Positions 23,796 through 35,345 are shown, counted from the first letter of the stretch. The stretch: DNA of 64,000 bases from Parelaphostrongylus tenuis (GCA_019055375.1 JAHQIW010002123.1:310001-374000), one strand, 5' to 3'. A program made the numbers and translations. Notes: a model not told the origin generated them from the letters alone.

Positions 23796-24429
23796 TGTTG
23801 CTTTGATATTTATTATATCATGACGATCCGGTTATATCAAGCGGATCTGTGGTAGATCTGCCTGTTTTGATGACTTGAAAGTTACCATAACTTGTTGTAA
23901 TCGAATAAGGTGTTGTATGTGGTAGCAGCAAGATTTGAAGCAAACTAAATTTTTTTTGATTTCTCGAAGGTTTACTACTTTTTTTACTATCGCTTTTTTA
24001 TTATTTATCTACTGCTTATTCAATTTTTGCGACAGAGTACTACGAGATACAACCGCAAGAATGCTACATTTGTATCTCAGCATTCTTGTGGTTACTAAAT
24101 TGATCATTCAACTTTTCTTACATTCTCACAATCAACCGGCCGGGAAGTTCATCGGATGCGGTTAGGAGCCGTCTCCAACGATAAGCTCCTCCTTACTTCT
24201 CCGGGATAGGCTGGCAAGACACTCGTGTATACCCAGCACCACGTTTAGAGTCCAATAAGCTACTCGCTGGGAATTAAAAACGCTTGAAACTGTAGTAAAA
24301 ATGGGCCTCATTCTTCAGACTCCGAAAGAGCCTTCGGCACGTTAGTGCCAGATAAGGTGAACACGGAGAGGCTGCTAAAATCTCAAGGCTAAACTAGGCT
24401 GCCTGGAAACGAACCGCCCATTTCGCGCT

Positions 24430-25680
24430 GTTTATGATACCGTAGACGAATTGCTCCTTGGAACATGCGGTCGCCGAGGTGTCGGTGGCATTGGCGTTCT
24501 CGTCAAATCGAATTTGACGATAAACATCGATTCACTTGAACAGCTAACAACCTCGATGCGACGATCACGGTTCAAATAAAGTGGATCAGTGCCGGCTTTG
24601 GACATCTTCGTTGGTTACGCACCGATATCAAAATATGAGGAGGTCGAAGTCGAAGATTTTTATGTAGACTTGGAAACTTCTTTAAACAAGATTAACACAC
24701 ACTTCAGAGTCATTGGTGGGGATTTTGGAGCAAAAATTGGACCTAGAAGAACGTCATAAGACTCACAGAGTAGAATGAAACGAACAGGCAATCTTAGTTG
24801 GTCGTGACGACCGGAACCACCCATGTGACTCACATTTTTGAACGATTTAGAAGCTTCACTTTCGGTATTGAACGTGTCTCCCCAACGGAGAGTGCCATAA
24901 AAAATTAGCCACATTTGAGTAAATTGAAGGTTATGCTTGATCGATGTTGCTGTTGTTCCTAAGTTCTGCACGAGATCACATCGACGTCTCTTTCGCGCAA
25001 CGTTCCAATTTTCGCGGAAGGATGTAAAGCCGCTAAATTTGAACAACGAAGTCTGAGAACTATTATGAACTGAAATGTATCCAGTCTATTAGTCGCCTTC
25101 TGGGAATATATAGTCTTTGACAACATCGGCGAAGATCACGAGCAGTTATTGAACATATTCACGTTGGCGCTATGGAAGCAGAGAGTCTCGAAGTAGCAAA
25201 GAGAGGAAACAAGCGGCTCAAAGATCATTTAAAAGCATGAACGATATAGTGAAGGAGAGAGGAACGTTCACTTCGCTCCCACCTTTTTGACTCAGCGCTT
25301 GTCCTTACCCTAAAGAATGATTGAGACTTTTGTTCGCTACGTAAGCAGAATGGAAGATCGGTTGACGTTATCAAATGTACAGTTGGAAGCTTGAGCTAGA
25401 AGTATCCTGTATCTCGCAAATAACAGAAAGGATCCGTAGTTCTGACTGTGTCAGCGATCAAAGAGCAAAGAAGCCGTTTCACACTCCAGGTCAACCAAAA
25501 TAAGGTGCGCCGTACACGTAACGCGCTTTAACAAAAAGAGATGTACGAGAGCCGTTACTGAAAGGATTCCTCGGGATCTCAAACGCTCTACAGGAATACT
25601 ACCGACCGAAGGATCGATTTCTTCACAAAAATCATAGAAGATATGATACTCCACGATTTCCTCAAACGAGCGGAACCCAC
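24430..25680 (+). mobile_element. RTE LINE remnant lacking the RT domain
   Basis: Readable pieces in order: GVGGIGVLVKSNLTINIDSL, DIFVGYAPISKYEEVEVEDF and VIGGDFGAKIGPRRT from the endonuclease. An SDHxLL-like region follows, then FDNIGEDHEQLL from the linker. The next piece, HLFDSALV with LRKQNGRSVDVIKCTVGS, belongs downstream of the RT, so the RT domain has been deleted at about 25280. Many stops and frameshifts are present. Confidence 0.7.
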
Positions 25681-25689
25681 TAGGCTATT

Positions 25690-27060
25690 CCCACACGCGA
25701 CAGAGAAAAACGAAAGTATTGTTGGCACCCGCTCGAGTCACACGTTGGTCAGCGGGAGGACATGATACAAATGATTCCACATTGCTCAGACTCGGCGCTC
25801 ATTATTTTGCAGCTCAGTTTTGGGACGTGGTTGACTGAGCAGACTGCATAGTCAATTTGACCTGTTTACGAAGGAAGAGAACCCCTCAAAACTTTGCCTA
25901 ATGCTGTACAGCTTTGATATGCTCAAGCACATAGAAGGGGTACTGATATAGACGTAATCGGTGAGTAGTCAAAAATGTCGTCACCCACATTGCCCATCTC
26001 TGATGACGACAAGACGTGGTCAAGACGAAGTAATGCTCAAGTGCAGAAAATCAATCAACTTCTATGAGCTTTACATGTCTGATGTGCGGTGATTGATTAA
26101 AGAACAGGCAACTATCTGTGGAAATTCGAGGAATGATAGGAAGAAACTGTCTCGCTCCTACAATATAGTCGACAGATATTCATAATGACAGTTAGAAGTA
26201 TGATCGTTTCCCAAAGATGAAGGTTCTCTTTGAAATATCAGTTTTTGTGACATACATGACATGCAGACTTGATACTTATGAAAATGAAGATTTAAAGCTC
26301 CTCGATAATATGTGGTACATCCGTGATGATGAAGTGCTCCCATGATCCAATCTTTATCATAAAATCGCCAAAAGAACCCGATGAAATTTAAACGACAGCT
26401 CAACTATACTAAAAGCAAGGAATATTCTTCAATTCGTTGGTACACCGCACCAAGAAGGCTTTTTCGAAAACCAAACTCGGTATCAAAATCTTCCTTTCTC
26501 AAGCTATCCGATAACTGCTAATGTTCTTATGAAAAAGGAGGAGGATCTGACAATCGATTGCCGAAGTATAAATTCTATGCATTATGCAATTGCTGATTGT
26601 TAGCAACGATAGATAATGGTAAATTGCTGTTGACCATTGCTGACATTATGAGTTGTTGATTGTTGAAATTAATCTTTCAACAATTCCCAGGATCGACTAT
26701 TCATTAACCTCGGCATGTTTCAATAACTAATTTTTTTCTTTAAGCCAAACACGAGGTGTTACATCAATCTTCATTCAGCAGCTGACGTTTCGTTTCGGAA
26801 AATTAATTTTGACGATGTACTCTATTGAGATGGACCACAAAAATGTACAGTAAGAGTTGAAAGAATGTTGTCTTTTCTAGGATGCATTGGTTTGAAAAAT
26901 GAGAACTTCTGTGAAATACAGACATTCTTTGTGCTAGAAGTACGTGCTCCACCAAACAATCTACCTTTTCGTAATGAGAATTTTTTAAAATAACATCTTA
27001 CTTTATGAGCACCAAAAAGCCATTGTAAAGTTCAAACAACAAGTTATCTAGTTTATAGGC
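25690..27060. other. No recognised gene
   Basis: May contain further decayed retroelement DNA after 25.69 kb. CTCGGCATGTTTCAATAA near 26.7 kb resembles a dispersed sequence at 3.4 kb. Confidence 0.3.
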
Positions 27061-27069
27061 AGAACGTAG

Positions 27070-27200
27070 TTCTTTTTTCAGTATTTTCAAAGACCAAGTT
27101 GAATAGTGAAATCTTCATTTCTCAAGCTATCGATTTCTACTAGTAGTCTAATGGAAGTGCTCTGTTGGGTAAAAAAGATAAGGAATTAGAGGTACATTCA
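27070..27200 (-). repeat. Family A-like fragment, inverted partner
   Basis: Aligned in reverse with 23.66-23.8 kb, including AGTATTTTCAA, CCAAGT and TGCTCTG. A shorter relative lies at 26.44-26.52 kb. Confidence 0.5.
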
Positions 27201-27610
27201 AACTACAATCCACACAAGCTTTCTTTCATCTTTGCGTCTAGAAAGCGAACACAAGCAGTCCTGTAACTGCGCAGCTTCGGCTTATTTTTGACATTGTTGC
27301 GGGCGCTGCTTCTCCGATCTCGAACTTCGTGAGCCATTTTGCGCATCGAACGCTCCGGATTTCGTTCAACATGCCAAGCGATATTCTAAATCTTTTCCGG
27401 AGTAGATAAGGTGGTTGGGCGACCTCTTCGAGGATGGTCCTCAAAATCCCACAATCGACGCCGAACAACAAATCACCGCAAATCAGTTAATAAAACTCCT
27501 CGACACCGCAGTGACCAACAGTACAGCTCGTGGCTGGCGAAATAAATCATACCTCTTCATTCGACTGCTTTTGTAGACCTCGCTTGAAAACAATAATAAT
27601 TTGAAAGTAT

Positions 27611-27730
27611 GACAACATGTCTTGGGCCTTTTTTTGAGCTTTATACGACACTTACGTAATATTATGCAAGGATAACATATCTTGAGCCTTTTTTGAGCTT
27701 TGATATGATACTTATGTAATATTATACATG
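27611..27730. repeat. Tandem duplication, 60-bp unit, two copies
   Basis: GACAACATGTCTTGGGCC at 27611 recurs as GATAACATATCTTGAGCC at 27671. The units are alike through ACTTACGTAATATTAT. Confidence 0.75.
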
Positions 27731-27854
27731 CTTAAAGGAAGGTGAAACACTCTTGTTTAGTACTGTATGAGTGAAAAAAATGCTCGTGTCAGATTATTAA
27801 TTTATTACTGTTTGTAAGCGACGTTTGTAGATGCAGTCGAATGAAGAGGAATGT

Positions 27855-28090
27855 TGAGTGTTATGCGAAACTTTGATCCTTGAGTTGGAGTCGAACTCGC
27901 GTCTCACCCTTTCCAGGAAGATCATGCTACCATTTGATGACGATATGAGCTTACCAGACCAATCCTTGGTGTTCGGTGATGACAGAATCAATACGTTGAT
28001 CACGGAGAGTGATGGTGGAACAGGAACGTCGGTAGTGCAGTGGTTAGCACGCACCCACAGTAAGCAGATGAGACGCTGATTAGGCAACAG
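27855..28090. repeat. T1-like pieces, one reverse and one forward
   Basis: The reverse copy at about 27860-27930 has GGAGTCGAACTCGCGTCTC. The forward head at about 28028-28075 has GGTAGTGCAGTGGTTAGCAC. No tRNA fold is complete. Confidence 0.4.
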
Positions 28091-28379
28091 CCCAAGGTAC
28101 ATTGTTAGACGATTAGACTTTTTGCTGGGATATCTGTAGGTTATATGGTTTTTACGCCGGGTAACAAGAATAAATATGGTGTCGACACATCGCTATGGCA
28201 GGTACAGATTTGAGACTGACGTTAACTTTGGTGGAATCTAATGTTTGGGAAGTGTTGTATCTGCATTAGCTTTTAGTATTATAGCATTCCGGGTTGAAAG
28301 CGACTTCCATATGACTTGCATTTTATGAGAATTGATTTTAAAGAAGTTAATCTTGATTGAAATTGGATGTATATGTGCC

Positions 28380-29260
28380 TGGCCAGGGACCAGCTCATCG
28401 CAGTCACGTAGAACCGCAGGAATATCAGGACGGTGATACCGTCATGGATGTTCTAGCAGTGGACGAAATCGTTGAGGACGCGATTAAGGAGCCCATCGCC
28501 TCCGTATCACTACCGGAATTAACGGGCACAGAAGGACAACAAGTGGTACAGGAACGTAAGGCAAGTTCTGAGTTTCATTTTGAAAAATTCCAAATCATGT
28601 GATTTTAGCCGTACTTTTTTTTCTAGGAACGTAGTTGCTCCCTCAACAAAATCCTTGGAAGATTTGCGAGGGAGGCCCACGCAGTTCGAGGAGCCGAGAA
28701 AAGCTGGAAAGGTGGCAATCAAGGAAAAGAAGCTGCCAATCCTTGACCTTGCAATGAAGGTTATTGAAGACCCTACCTTTGAAATCTCTATAGAGGCTCC
28801 GATAGTAAGTTTTATCTTCTATGCCTTGTACAGAGAGGTAATCTTTGGCTGTTAGTATCTGACATTTCATACAATTTCTAGTTCACTGGCTCGTCAATCA
28901 TCAATGACACGGCACTACTTCTAAAGAAGGCGAAGGGCATATCGGCCCTCAGTTCCACTCCTTCTAAAGATGATCATGTTGCACTAGAATATGCACATTT
29001 GAGAATACAATCTGAACAGTAAAGAGACGAGGTGATTAACCATTTTTGTTTTTTCTTTCACTTTGGCCAGCGTTGAAAATATCTTTTAGAATCAATCAAA
29101 ACGAGGCGAATATACGCTCAAAGTGCTGAAGAAAGTGAGGAGCCGCAGCTTAGAAGAGCGTAAATTCAGAGTCGATATGCCGCTGCAGCAGAATTTAGCG
29201 AGACATGGAAGGAAGTCCCCAAGCGAAAAAGTGTTTCGCAGAAGCATGATCTGATGCTTA
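28380..29260 (+). pseudogene. Broken multi-exon gene, unidentified
   Basis: Several adjacent segments look like exons. About 28396-28558 encodes an acidic stretch (DGDTVMDVLAVDEIVEDAI) and ends at a gtaag donor or a GC donor. The segment 28627-28803 lies between TTTTTCTAG and gtaagt and encodes DLRGRPTQFEEPRKAGKVAI and DLAMKVIEDPTFEISIEAPI. The segment 28882-29031 follows TTTCTAG and continues in phase with FTGSSIINDTALLLKKAKG, but meets an in-frame TAA at about 29021 just before a GAG|gtgatt donor. A further segment from about 29090 holds SETWKEVPKRKSVSQK, again with an in-frame stop. The first two segments do not join in phase. I do not recognise the family. Two stops and one phase break argue for a pseudogene, unless the exon boundaries are wrong. 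Confidence 0.4.
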
Positions 29261-29559
29261 CTAATTGTTCTATTGAAAAAGTAGGAAGTACTAACTGTTG
29301 ATTGTAAAAAGTACAGATTCTACACAATAATAGTAGACTGCTGATCGGTGGCAAATTACGAATAAAGGTAAATTATTGTTGACCGTTGTACATTGCAGAA
29401 ATTTGTTGAATTACATGTTTACATGAATGTCGAAAAATGTGCAATAAAGGTCGGAAATGCGTTGTGTTCTCATATACGTGGTTTTCCGCTCAAAGACCAA
29501 AGTCTTTCAGGAGAACCTGGATATTTTACACTAAACACACTTCAATATAAATTCCTCCC

Positions 29560-30860
29560 AAGTTCAACAATAAGATTTCCTCAATTTTTTGGTAGTTTTA
29601 GATGCCATCAAACAAGAAATCTGGTAAGTAAAGTGGGCAAAATTTGACCAAACTCTTCTAAAATGTGCTGATTTGTGGTTAGAATTCGGTAGTTTCAAGC
29701 GGTAGTCTGTCAGTGCAATGTGAGAGCTAGGCGAGTAAGATAAAGCCTACTGAACACCCTGCCCCCCGCCCCCTTTTCCTTCTACCTCAGTTCTTCTAAG
29801 ACCTTTTCAGTCAGTTTTAAAACATGAGGCCAAGCGTTATTATGGAGCAAAATCACTTTGTCGTGTGCTACATCCATCCCGGTCCTTTGATTTGCCATTC
29901 GTGGTTTGATTTGGTTATCTCTTGATATTAAAGTGCTTCATTAACCGTTTCACCAGACTTCAAGAGTCTTAGTAGGAGACGATTTCCTGATCCAACCAAA
30001 TGCGTCACAAACCCTCCTTCTTTCCGTGAAAATTCTTCCTTGCAATCAATTTTGCTTGCTGTTCGCGGTCTGTCCACGATCGTTTGCGCTTGGATTTAAG
30101 AAAAATCTACTTTTCTGGATTTGGTGGTGGCGCAGAATAGTGTATTATAAGAATGAGTAGTGACGCAAATGCGCCTCGGTGGTGGAGTGGTAGAGCACAC
30201 GTCCCCTGATAGGATGAAACGCAGGTTCGATCCTCGCCTGAGGCCGCGTTTTTGCTCACCTCTCAGTTCTCTTAGGAATATATGAATGATCATAACAGTG
30301 CGAAAAATGCAGTGAGATACCAGAAATTTTGAATATTGGTTGTCACAATGGCTGTCAGCTCAACTAGGTTTATAAAGCGAAATCGCATACCCAACCAAAC
30401 CTGCTAAAAAAGTTGGTGGCTGATAGCTGAGATAGAAATGTTCGCGAATGAGTGGTTGCGTAAATGTGCCTCGGTGGTGTAGTACTAGATCACGTGTCCC
30501 CGGAGGATGAAACGCAGGTTCGATCCCCGCCTGAGGCCGCGTTTTTGCTCACCACCCAGATCGCTTAGGAATTTACTTTTCGCCTCCGGTCACGGTGCGA
30601 TGCAAGAAGTCTTCATTTTCGTCGGCGGCGGTTTTTTTCAAATTAAACATGAAAGTTAAGCTTTCCACAAGTGACGTTTTCGAATACGAAAGTCGTCTCT
30701 TCAAAGTACAAATAATCACATAAATTATTCTGTACATAATAACGTATCCATATGTAACGTTTTTAACTCATCTTCAAACCGAATAAACAATTTTCCTGAT
30801 TTCATTTTTACTATTATTGCAGGAAGAATTATTTAACCGGTGGAGTCATATTTGTACACC
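29560..30860 (-). mobile_element. Mariner remnant split by a SINE dimer
   Basis: The minus strand encodes, from high to low coordinates, an FENVTCGKLNFHV-like block (about 30720-30585). After the insertion at 30115-30573 comes KSKRKRSWTDREQQAKLIAR, then DRDGCSTRQSD and LTEKVLEEL, matching mariner transposase. Beyond that it aligns with the tail of the 33.4-34.3-kb copy. A TIR-like GGAGTCATATTTGTACACC ends it near 30860. Stops and shifts make it inactive. Confidence 0.7.
30108..30580. repeat. tRNA-like SINE dimer with 7-bp TSD
   Basis: Inserted in the mariner remnant between TACTTTT at 30108-30114 and 30574-30580. It holds two related units starting near 30151 and 30446, 295 bp apart. Each has a tRNA-like head with A-box-like GTGGAGTGGTAGAGC or its variant and B box GGTTCGATCC. 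Both continue into the shared tail GAGGCCGCGTTTTTGCTCACC. In unit 1 the ends GCCTCGG and CTGAGGC can pair as an acceptor stem, but the T stem and position 33 are aberrant, so it is not a normal tRNA. Confidence 0.65.
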
Positions 30861-31135
30861 CAATGAACGCCTCAAGATGAGAGCAATGTGAAGACTGACG
30901 CTTGATTCAAAGGTTTTTGAAAAGAGAACACACATGAATCAAAATACAGATGGATCAAAATCAGAATATCAAAATGCACAGTGTTTCTTTGGATTTGCTG
31001 TGCCCGTGAGTAGGAAATTAGAAGCTGAACTTTTTGAAGAATGCAGGTATAAGGTTGAGCAAGGTTCCAGGATATTTTTAAAAGTTTTATTTTTTAGGAT
31101 CTTTGTGACGCTTTTCATTGACAGTTTTGTACTTA

Positions 31136-31248
31136 TGTACATATATATGCATGCACACGTATATATACTTACAGACATCATATATACATTTATGTTATAT
31201 TGTATATATATACACATGGGTGCAAATATATATATATATATATATATC
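31136..31248. repeat. TA-rich microsatellite
   Basis: ATATATAC, ATATATGC and long (TA)n runs at the inner end of the left arm of the inverted duplication. Confidence 0.8.
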
Positions 31249-31249
31249 T

Positions 31250-32042
31250 TTCTGACTAGGAGGGGACAAATGGAAAGCCGCTCCCAATCGCTGAAAGGCA
31301 ACATTTCAATGGAATGTTAGTAACCATTCGATACTAGGACTTGAGACTACAGTTCCATGTCGCCTTCTTCAAAAACACCCTTTTATAACGCTGTGAACTC
31401 CACACAAACCTATGTCTCAAATGCGTATATTTCTCGCCGGCAGAGCTCTTTATTCGGATTATTAGTAAACATTCAATGGCGCTATCGAATTTTATGCCAA
31501 CGCTGTGCTTATATCCTGTAAAGACTGTTCCTCTGAACCGCAGCAGGTAAAATAAGTTTGATTCCCATCTGCGATCGAGGACTAATGTGCTAATTCACGT
31601 AAGTGCGCGTGGCTGACGCGATGAGCTTCGATTTTTCGGGCATATGAACACATAGAGAAGTATCACTTCAGCAGTTCACGTGGCCTTCCCACGTACTCGC
31701 ACGTGAATTGGCTTTCTGGCCTTTCATCGCAGATGGTAATCCAACTCATTTCACCTGTTTGACTCCTTTCAGGATGTAAGTACAGTGTTGGAATCAAATT
31801 CGATTACGCTATCGAATGACTACTAATAACCCAGAGAAAGAGCTCTGTTCGGCGAGAACTTTGCGCGTCTAGAGCCAAGAAATCTCCGCCTGTAGCAACG
31901 TCAAAAAAAGGCTTTTGTAAAAACCGGCGACGTGGGACTGTAGCCACAAGTCTCGCTTTCGAACTGATACTAACACTCCCACAAAATAACCTTTCCGGCG
32001 AATGAGATCGATTCTTCGTTTGGTCCCTTCTAATCAGAAAGA
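31250..32042. mobile_element. Family A foldback element with clear ends
   Basis: Ends CTTTCTGACTAGGAGGGGAC and (inverted) GTCCCTTCTAATCAGAAAG define the termini. Internal ATTCAATGGCG and GAATGACTACTAATA motifs match the other copies. It sits in the spacer of the inverted duplication. Confidence 0.6.
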
Positions 32043-32094
32043 ATCTATATATCTAGTTCATTAATTTCAGACTCAAAAGAGCCTATTGAACAGA

Positions 32095-32385
32095 CTGATA
32101 TGTATGTGTTGATCCGCTTTCACTGAAGAAAAGGCTTGTGCGATAATGGCGAGCTCACCGCCAACAATTGGATCGTGTCTACGACAATATAGTGAAGAAC
32201 TGTCCAGGATGAGTCCGACGGAAGCGCGCTTCGTTTCAGCACGACAAGCCTAACCGCATACGGCCAAAGACAAGGACAAGTCCAAAGAGTTGAACGGCGC
32301 TGAAGTTCTTCCGCTCTTGCCTACGATCCAAATCTTGCTATATTCGACTATAACCACTTTCGATCAATTCAGCACTTACCATGGA
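32095..32385 (+). mobile_element. Mariner transposase fragment, second family
   Basis: Encodes QLDRVYDNIVKNCPG, then HDKPNRIRPK (HDN catalytic block altered to HDK) and, after a shift, DYNHFRSIQHLPW matching the DYHLFRSMQH block. A T2 SINE copy begins immediately after, near 32390, probably truncating it. Confidence 0.6.
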
Positions 32386-32389
32386 ACAC

Positions 32390-32610
32390 CGTGGCCGAGT
32401 GGCTGCTGTTCGTTGTGGCGCTCGTGGGCCGATCTGCACCTCTCCAACGCTCCTCGTTTGTTAACAACGAATTCCATATGGAACGCCGTAGCCAGCTATC
32501 CTCGAGGTTGCAAGGTGGCGCGCGCCAACAGTATTCTACGGACGTTTGAAGTAGAAATAGAAAAAAATGGATTGACAGCTGAAGTACTGGAACCTGCATT
32601 GTGAGAAAGC
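32390..32610 (+). repeat. T2 SINE inserted in a mariner fragment
   Basis: A box CCGTGGCCGAGTGGCTG, body with CTCCAACGCTCC and CAACGAATTCC. It starts where the mariner fragment ends. Confidence 0.55.
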
Positions 32611-33087
32611 GCACACACATTGAATATTGGTAAAATAGAATGGAGAATAAAACAAATATTCACTGACAGCAGGAAATGGAAAAGAGAGAAATGTTGTGTG
32701 CGACATTTCTACTGAAGTGCAGTGTACAATGGCTGCCGATTTTTTTCTAGTTGTCGGACCGTGATGACATTACGCTTCTCATTCAAACTCGTATGAATAT
32801 TTCATTTGCAGTAAGCCATTTGAACAAGTTTGGCCGCCTCATTATATGAAACAAATTTTAATAGGACTCATTTGAAACGTAACATATTCTGTCACTTGAG
32901 AGACAAGAAATAAATTCATGATATGTTGGAACTACCAGATTAAATGAATACGTTGGTTGTCTCTTGAAGGATTTCAATGTTGAGATCATTGAATGATAAG
33001 ATTCTTCCTAGTTTCGATTCTATTGTCGTATTCAGTTTTATTTGGTCCTTTTTCGTTATCCGGGACAAGTGGATCACATACCGTTAT

Positions 33088-33133
33088 ACCTACGCATGTA
33101 TATCTGTTTATATATACGTGCATAGACATGTAC

Positions 33134-33164
<31 letters not shown>

Positions 33165-33178
33165 CATATATATACAAA
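33088..33178. repeat. TA-rich microsatellite
   Basis: TATACGTG, ACATATATATAC and (TA)n runs; the counterpart of the microsatellite at 31.14-31.25 kb. Confidence 0.8.
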
Positions 33179-33439
33179 ATTATCACTTAAAGGCGGCATA
33201 AAGACCTCATTAAATGAAACTTTCAAAAATATCCTAGAATTTTGCTCAACATTGTACTGCATTCTTCATAAGTTCAGCTTCTATTTTCTTTACTCAAAGG
33301 CGCATCAATTCTAAAGAAACAGTGTGCATTTTAATATTTCGATTTTGATCCATCGTATTTTGATTCACTGTGTATTTTGTTTTCCAAAACCTTTCGATTG
33401 AGCGTCAGTCTTTACATTGATCTCATTTTGAGGAGTCCA

Positions 33440-34345
33440 TGAGGTGTACAAACATGGCTCCACCGTTCAATTAATTTTATCTGTAATAAAGGTAAACATA
33501 AAGATTTGCAAACTCTTTATTCTGTTTGAAGGTGCGTTAACAACGCTATTTATGTAAGCGTTTAATGTGCAAAATATTTTACATGACGGTTTCTAAAGGA
33601 CTTTGAAGGTGACGACTTTCGTATCCGAAAACGTCATTTGCGGAAAGCTTTACCTTCCATGTTTAATTTGAGGAAAACCGTTGTCGACGAAGAGGAAAAC
33701 TTTTTGCATCTCATAGTAACCGGAAACGAAAATTTATTTTGACAATCCAAAGCGCAACCGATCATGGACCGACCCTGAGCTACAAGCAAAGTCTGCTGCA
33801 AAGCGGAATATCACAGAAGGAAAGTTGTCGCGCATTTGGTGGGATGAGAAAACCGTCCACTACTAAAAGCTCTTGGAATCTGGTGGGAAGGTTCGCAGCA
33901 TTTCATTAACAATAAATAACCAAATTAGAGGATGAATGCAAGTCAAAAGACCGGTAGGGCCGTAATGCACGAGAAAATGCTCTGCTGCATGATAACGGCT
34001 GGAAAAACTGATCGAAAACGTCTTAAAAGAGCCGAAGTGGGGGGTTGCAGGAGGTTTTGCCTTACCCGCCTTACTCTCCCAACATTGCACCATCAGATTC
34101 CTTTGAAACTATCAAATTCAAATTACAAATCAGCAAATTTTGGAAAAATTCTTACCAAATTTTGCCAACTTCACTTACCAAATTTCCTCTTCAGTGACAT
34201 TCAATATTATCCAGAAATTGGAAAAATCTTATTGTTAATGACGGAAATCAAATTTAAATAAGCTTGAGCATGAACTTTTTCTTTGTAGATTGAATACTCG
34301 AGCTGTAAAGGACGGAGGGAGTCATATTTGTTCACCTAATAAATC
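33440..34345 (+). mobile_element. Mariner remnant with recognisable TIRs
   Basis: TIR-like ends GGTGTACAAACATGGCTCC and, inverted, GGAGTCATATTTGTTCACC bound about 0.9 kb. Encoded pieces: DDFRIRKRHLRKALPSMFNL, VTGNENLF (TGDE block with the catalytic Asp changed to Asn), NRSWTDPELQAKSAAKRNIT, KLSRIWWDEKTVHY, LLHDNGWKN (second catalytic block retained) and LPYPPYSPNIAPSD. Several frameshifts make it inactive. Confidence 0.75.
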
Positions 34346-34689
34346 CAATCCAAATACTGGACTTTCATGAAGCAACCTTTTTTCTTGCTTTTTTTGCAAG
34401 TTATTGATATTTGTGATACCAAAGTTACCGTAATTCTTCCGATGAAACGTTTCATCTTCATATATTCTGAGCCGTGACAATGATATCCAGATAGAATGGG
34501 ACCACTTTTAGATATCACCCACGCACTTTTAGAGGTATTGAAATCTGTTTAAAAGGAAGCGATCTCTCGAGCTTACATTTTTTTTTCATTTTGTTGATGG
34601 GCTCACCTTGTGTTTTTTTCTTCTGTCAAAAACCTCGTATTATTGCATAATGTCTATTCCAAAAATTCACGTAATAACAAAATTTCCTG

Positions 34690-34926
34690 GAGGTGGATGT
34701 CGGCATAACCCCTCAAGGACCATACGGTACGTTTCGTATCGTGCCGCATGACGTCAGGTTTCATTTAGCTAGTATGATGGCGGCGTTGCGTCTCGTGGAA
34801 AAGCAGGTAGGCAGGCAGGCAAGCATGCACAGACATGCAGACGCCGCCTGCCCGCGACCCTGCGACTGCCGCTCGAACGACGGCGCGACGCCGTCTGCGT
34901 GCCAACGGCGCTCGTCAAAGGGTTAA
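34690..34926. other. GC-rich island ending in a TTAA junction
   Basis: Sharply GC-rich sequence in AT-rich surroundings (GCAGACGCCGCCTGCCC, ACGGCGCGACGCCGTC), ending GTCAAAGGGTTAA at about 34925. The inverse TTAACCCTTTG occurs at 19542-19552. It may be a terminus of a piggyBac-like MITE or another inserted repeat. It encodes nothing convincing. Confidence 0.3.
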
Positions 34927-35184
34927 GAGTTTACTGAAGTTTCTTCCTCACTTTTACATGCTCCCGCCCTTGGACTAATCGGTTTCGTACAAAATGTTTT
35001 CTTAATACTCGATAAGAACAGTGAAAATATGACTTTATTAATGACTCTCACAACTGCACCGGTTTCGGGATTAAACTGGGATGAAATTCTATTGATAATG
35101 AGCGTTATTGAAGCAGAAGAGGATTCTAAAAACAAGATGAAGTGGAATTCTACAATGACTCTCGACCTATCGACATATCTAATT

Positions 35185-35345
35185 ACCTCGCTACCCCCGA
35201 GACAAGTCTAGTACCGATTCGTTGACCCCTGACGATTGGAAGCTTTGGAGAGCGCTGAGGAAGAGGTCGAACCATTGACCACTTATGTTTCGAGTGTACC
35301 TCTAACCACTGTGCCACACGCGCCGTAAAGCTTTCCACGAAGACC
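35185..35345 (-). repeat. T3 SINE, reverse copy
   Basis: Reverse A box CTAACCACTGTGCCACACGC and reverse B box GTCGAACCATTGACC. The tail GTACCGATTCGTTGACCCC is shared with 35.7 kb. Confidence 0.5.

Larger units (their letters stand above)
29560..34350. repeat. Inverted duplication carrying mariner copies
   Basis: The arm at about 29560-31250 aligns, reversed, with about 33100-34350. Homology continues past the mariner ends through AATCAAAATAC and GATGGATCAAAATC into matching TA-rich microsatellites. The arms are separated by about 1.9 kb holding a family A element, a second mariner fragment and a SINE. Confidence 0.6.

Noticed and set aside
24660..25046. 128-codon minus-strand frame
   Set aside because: Antisense shadow of the RTE endonuclease remnant.
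30171..30243. Candidate true tRNA gene
   Set aside because: Acceptor and anticodon stems can pair, but position 33 is not U, the T stem has a mismatch, and the same sequence recurs with a common tail, so it is a SINE head.
32977..33201. Overlapping frames over the TA repeat
   Set aside because: Tyr/Ile runs come from the microsatellite.
35020..35160. Possible hammerhead remnant (CCGAAACCGGTGCAGTTG on the minus strand, reverse AATAAA nearby)
   Set aside because: No CTGAxGA box or stem I partner could be found, so the resemblance is limited to GAAAC and a polyadenylation-like signal.
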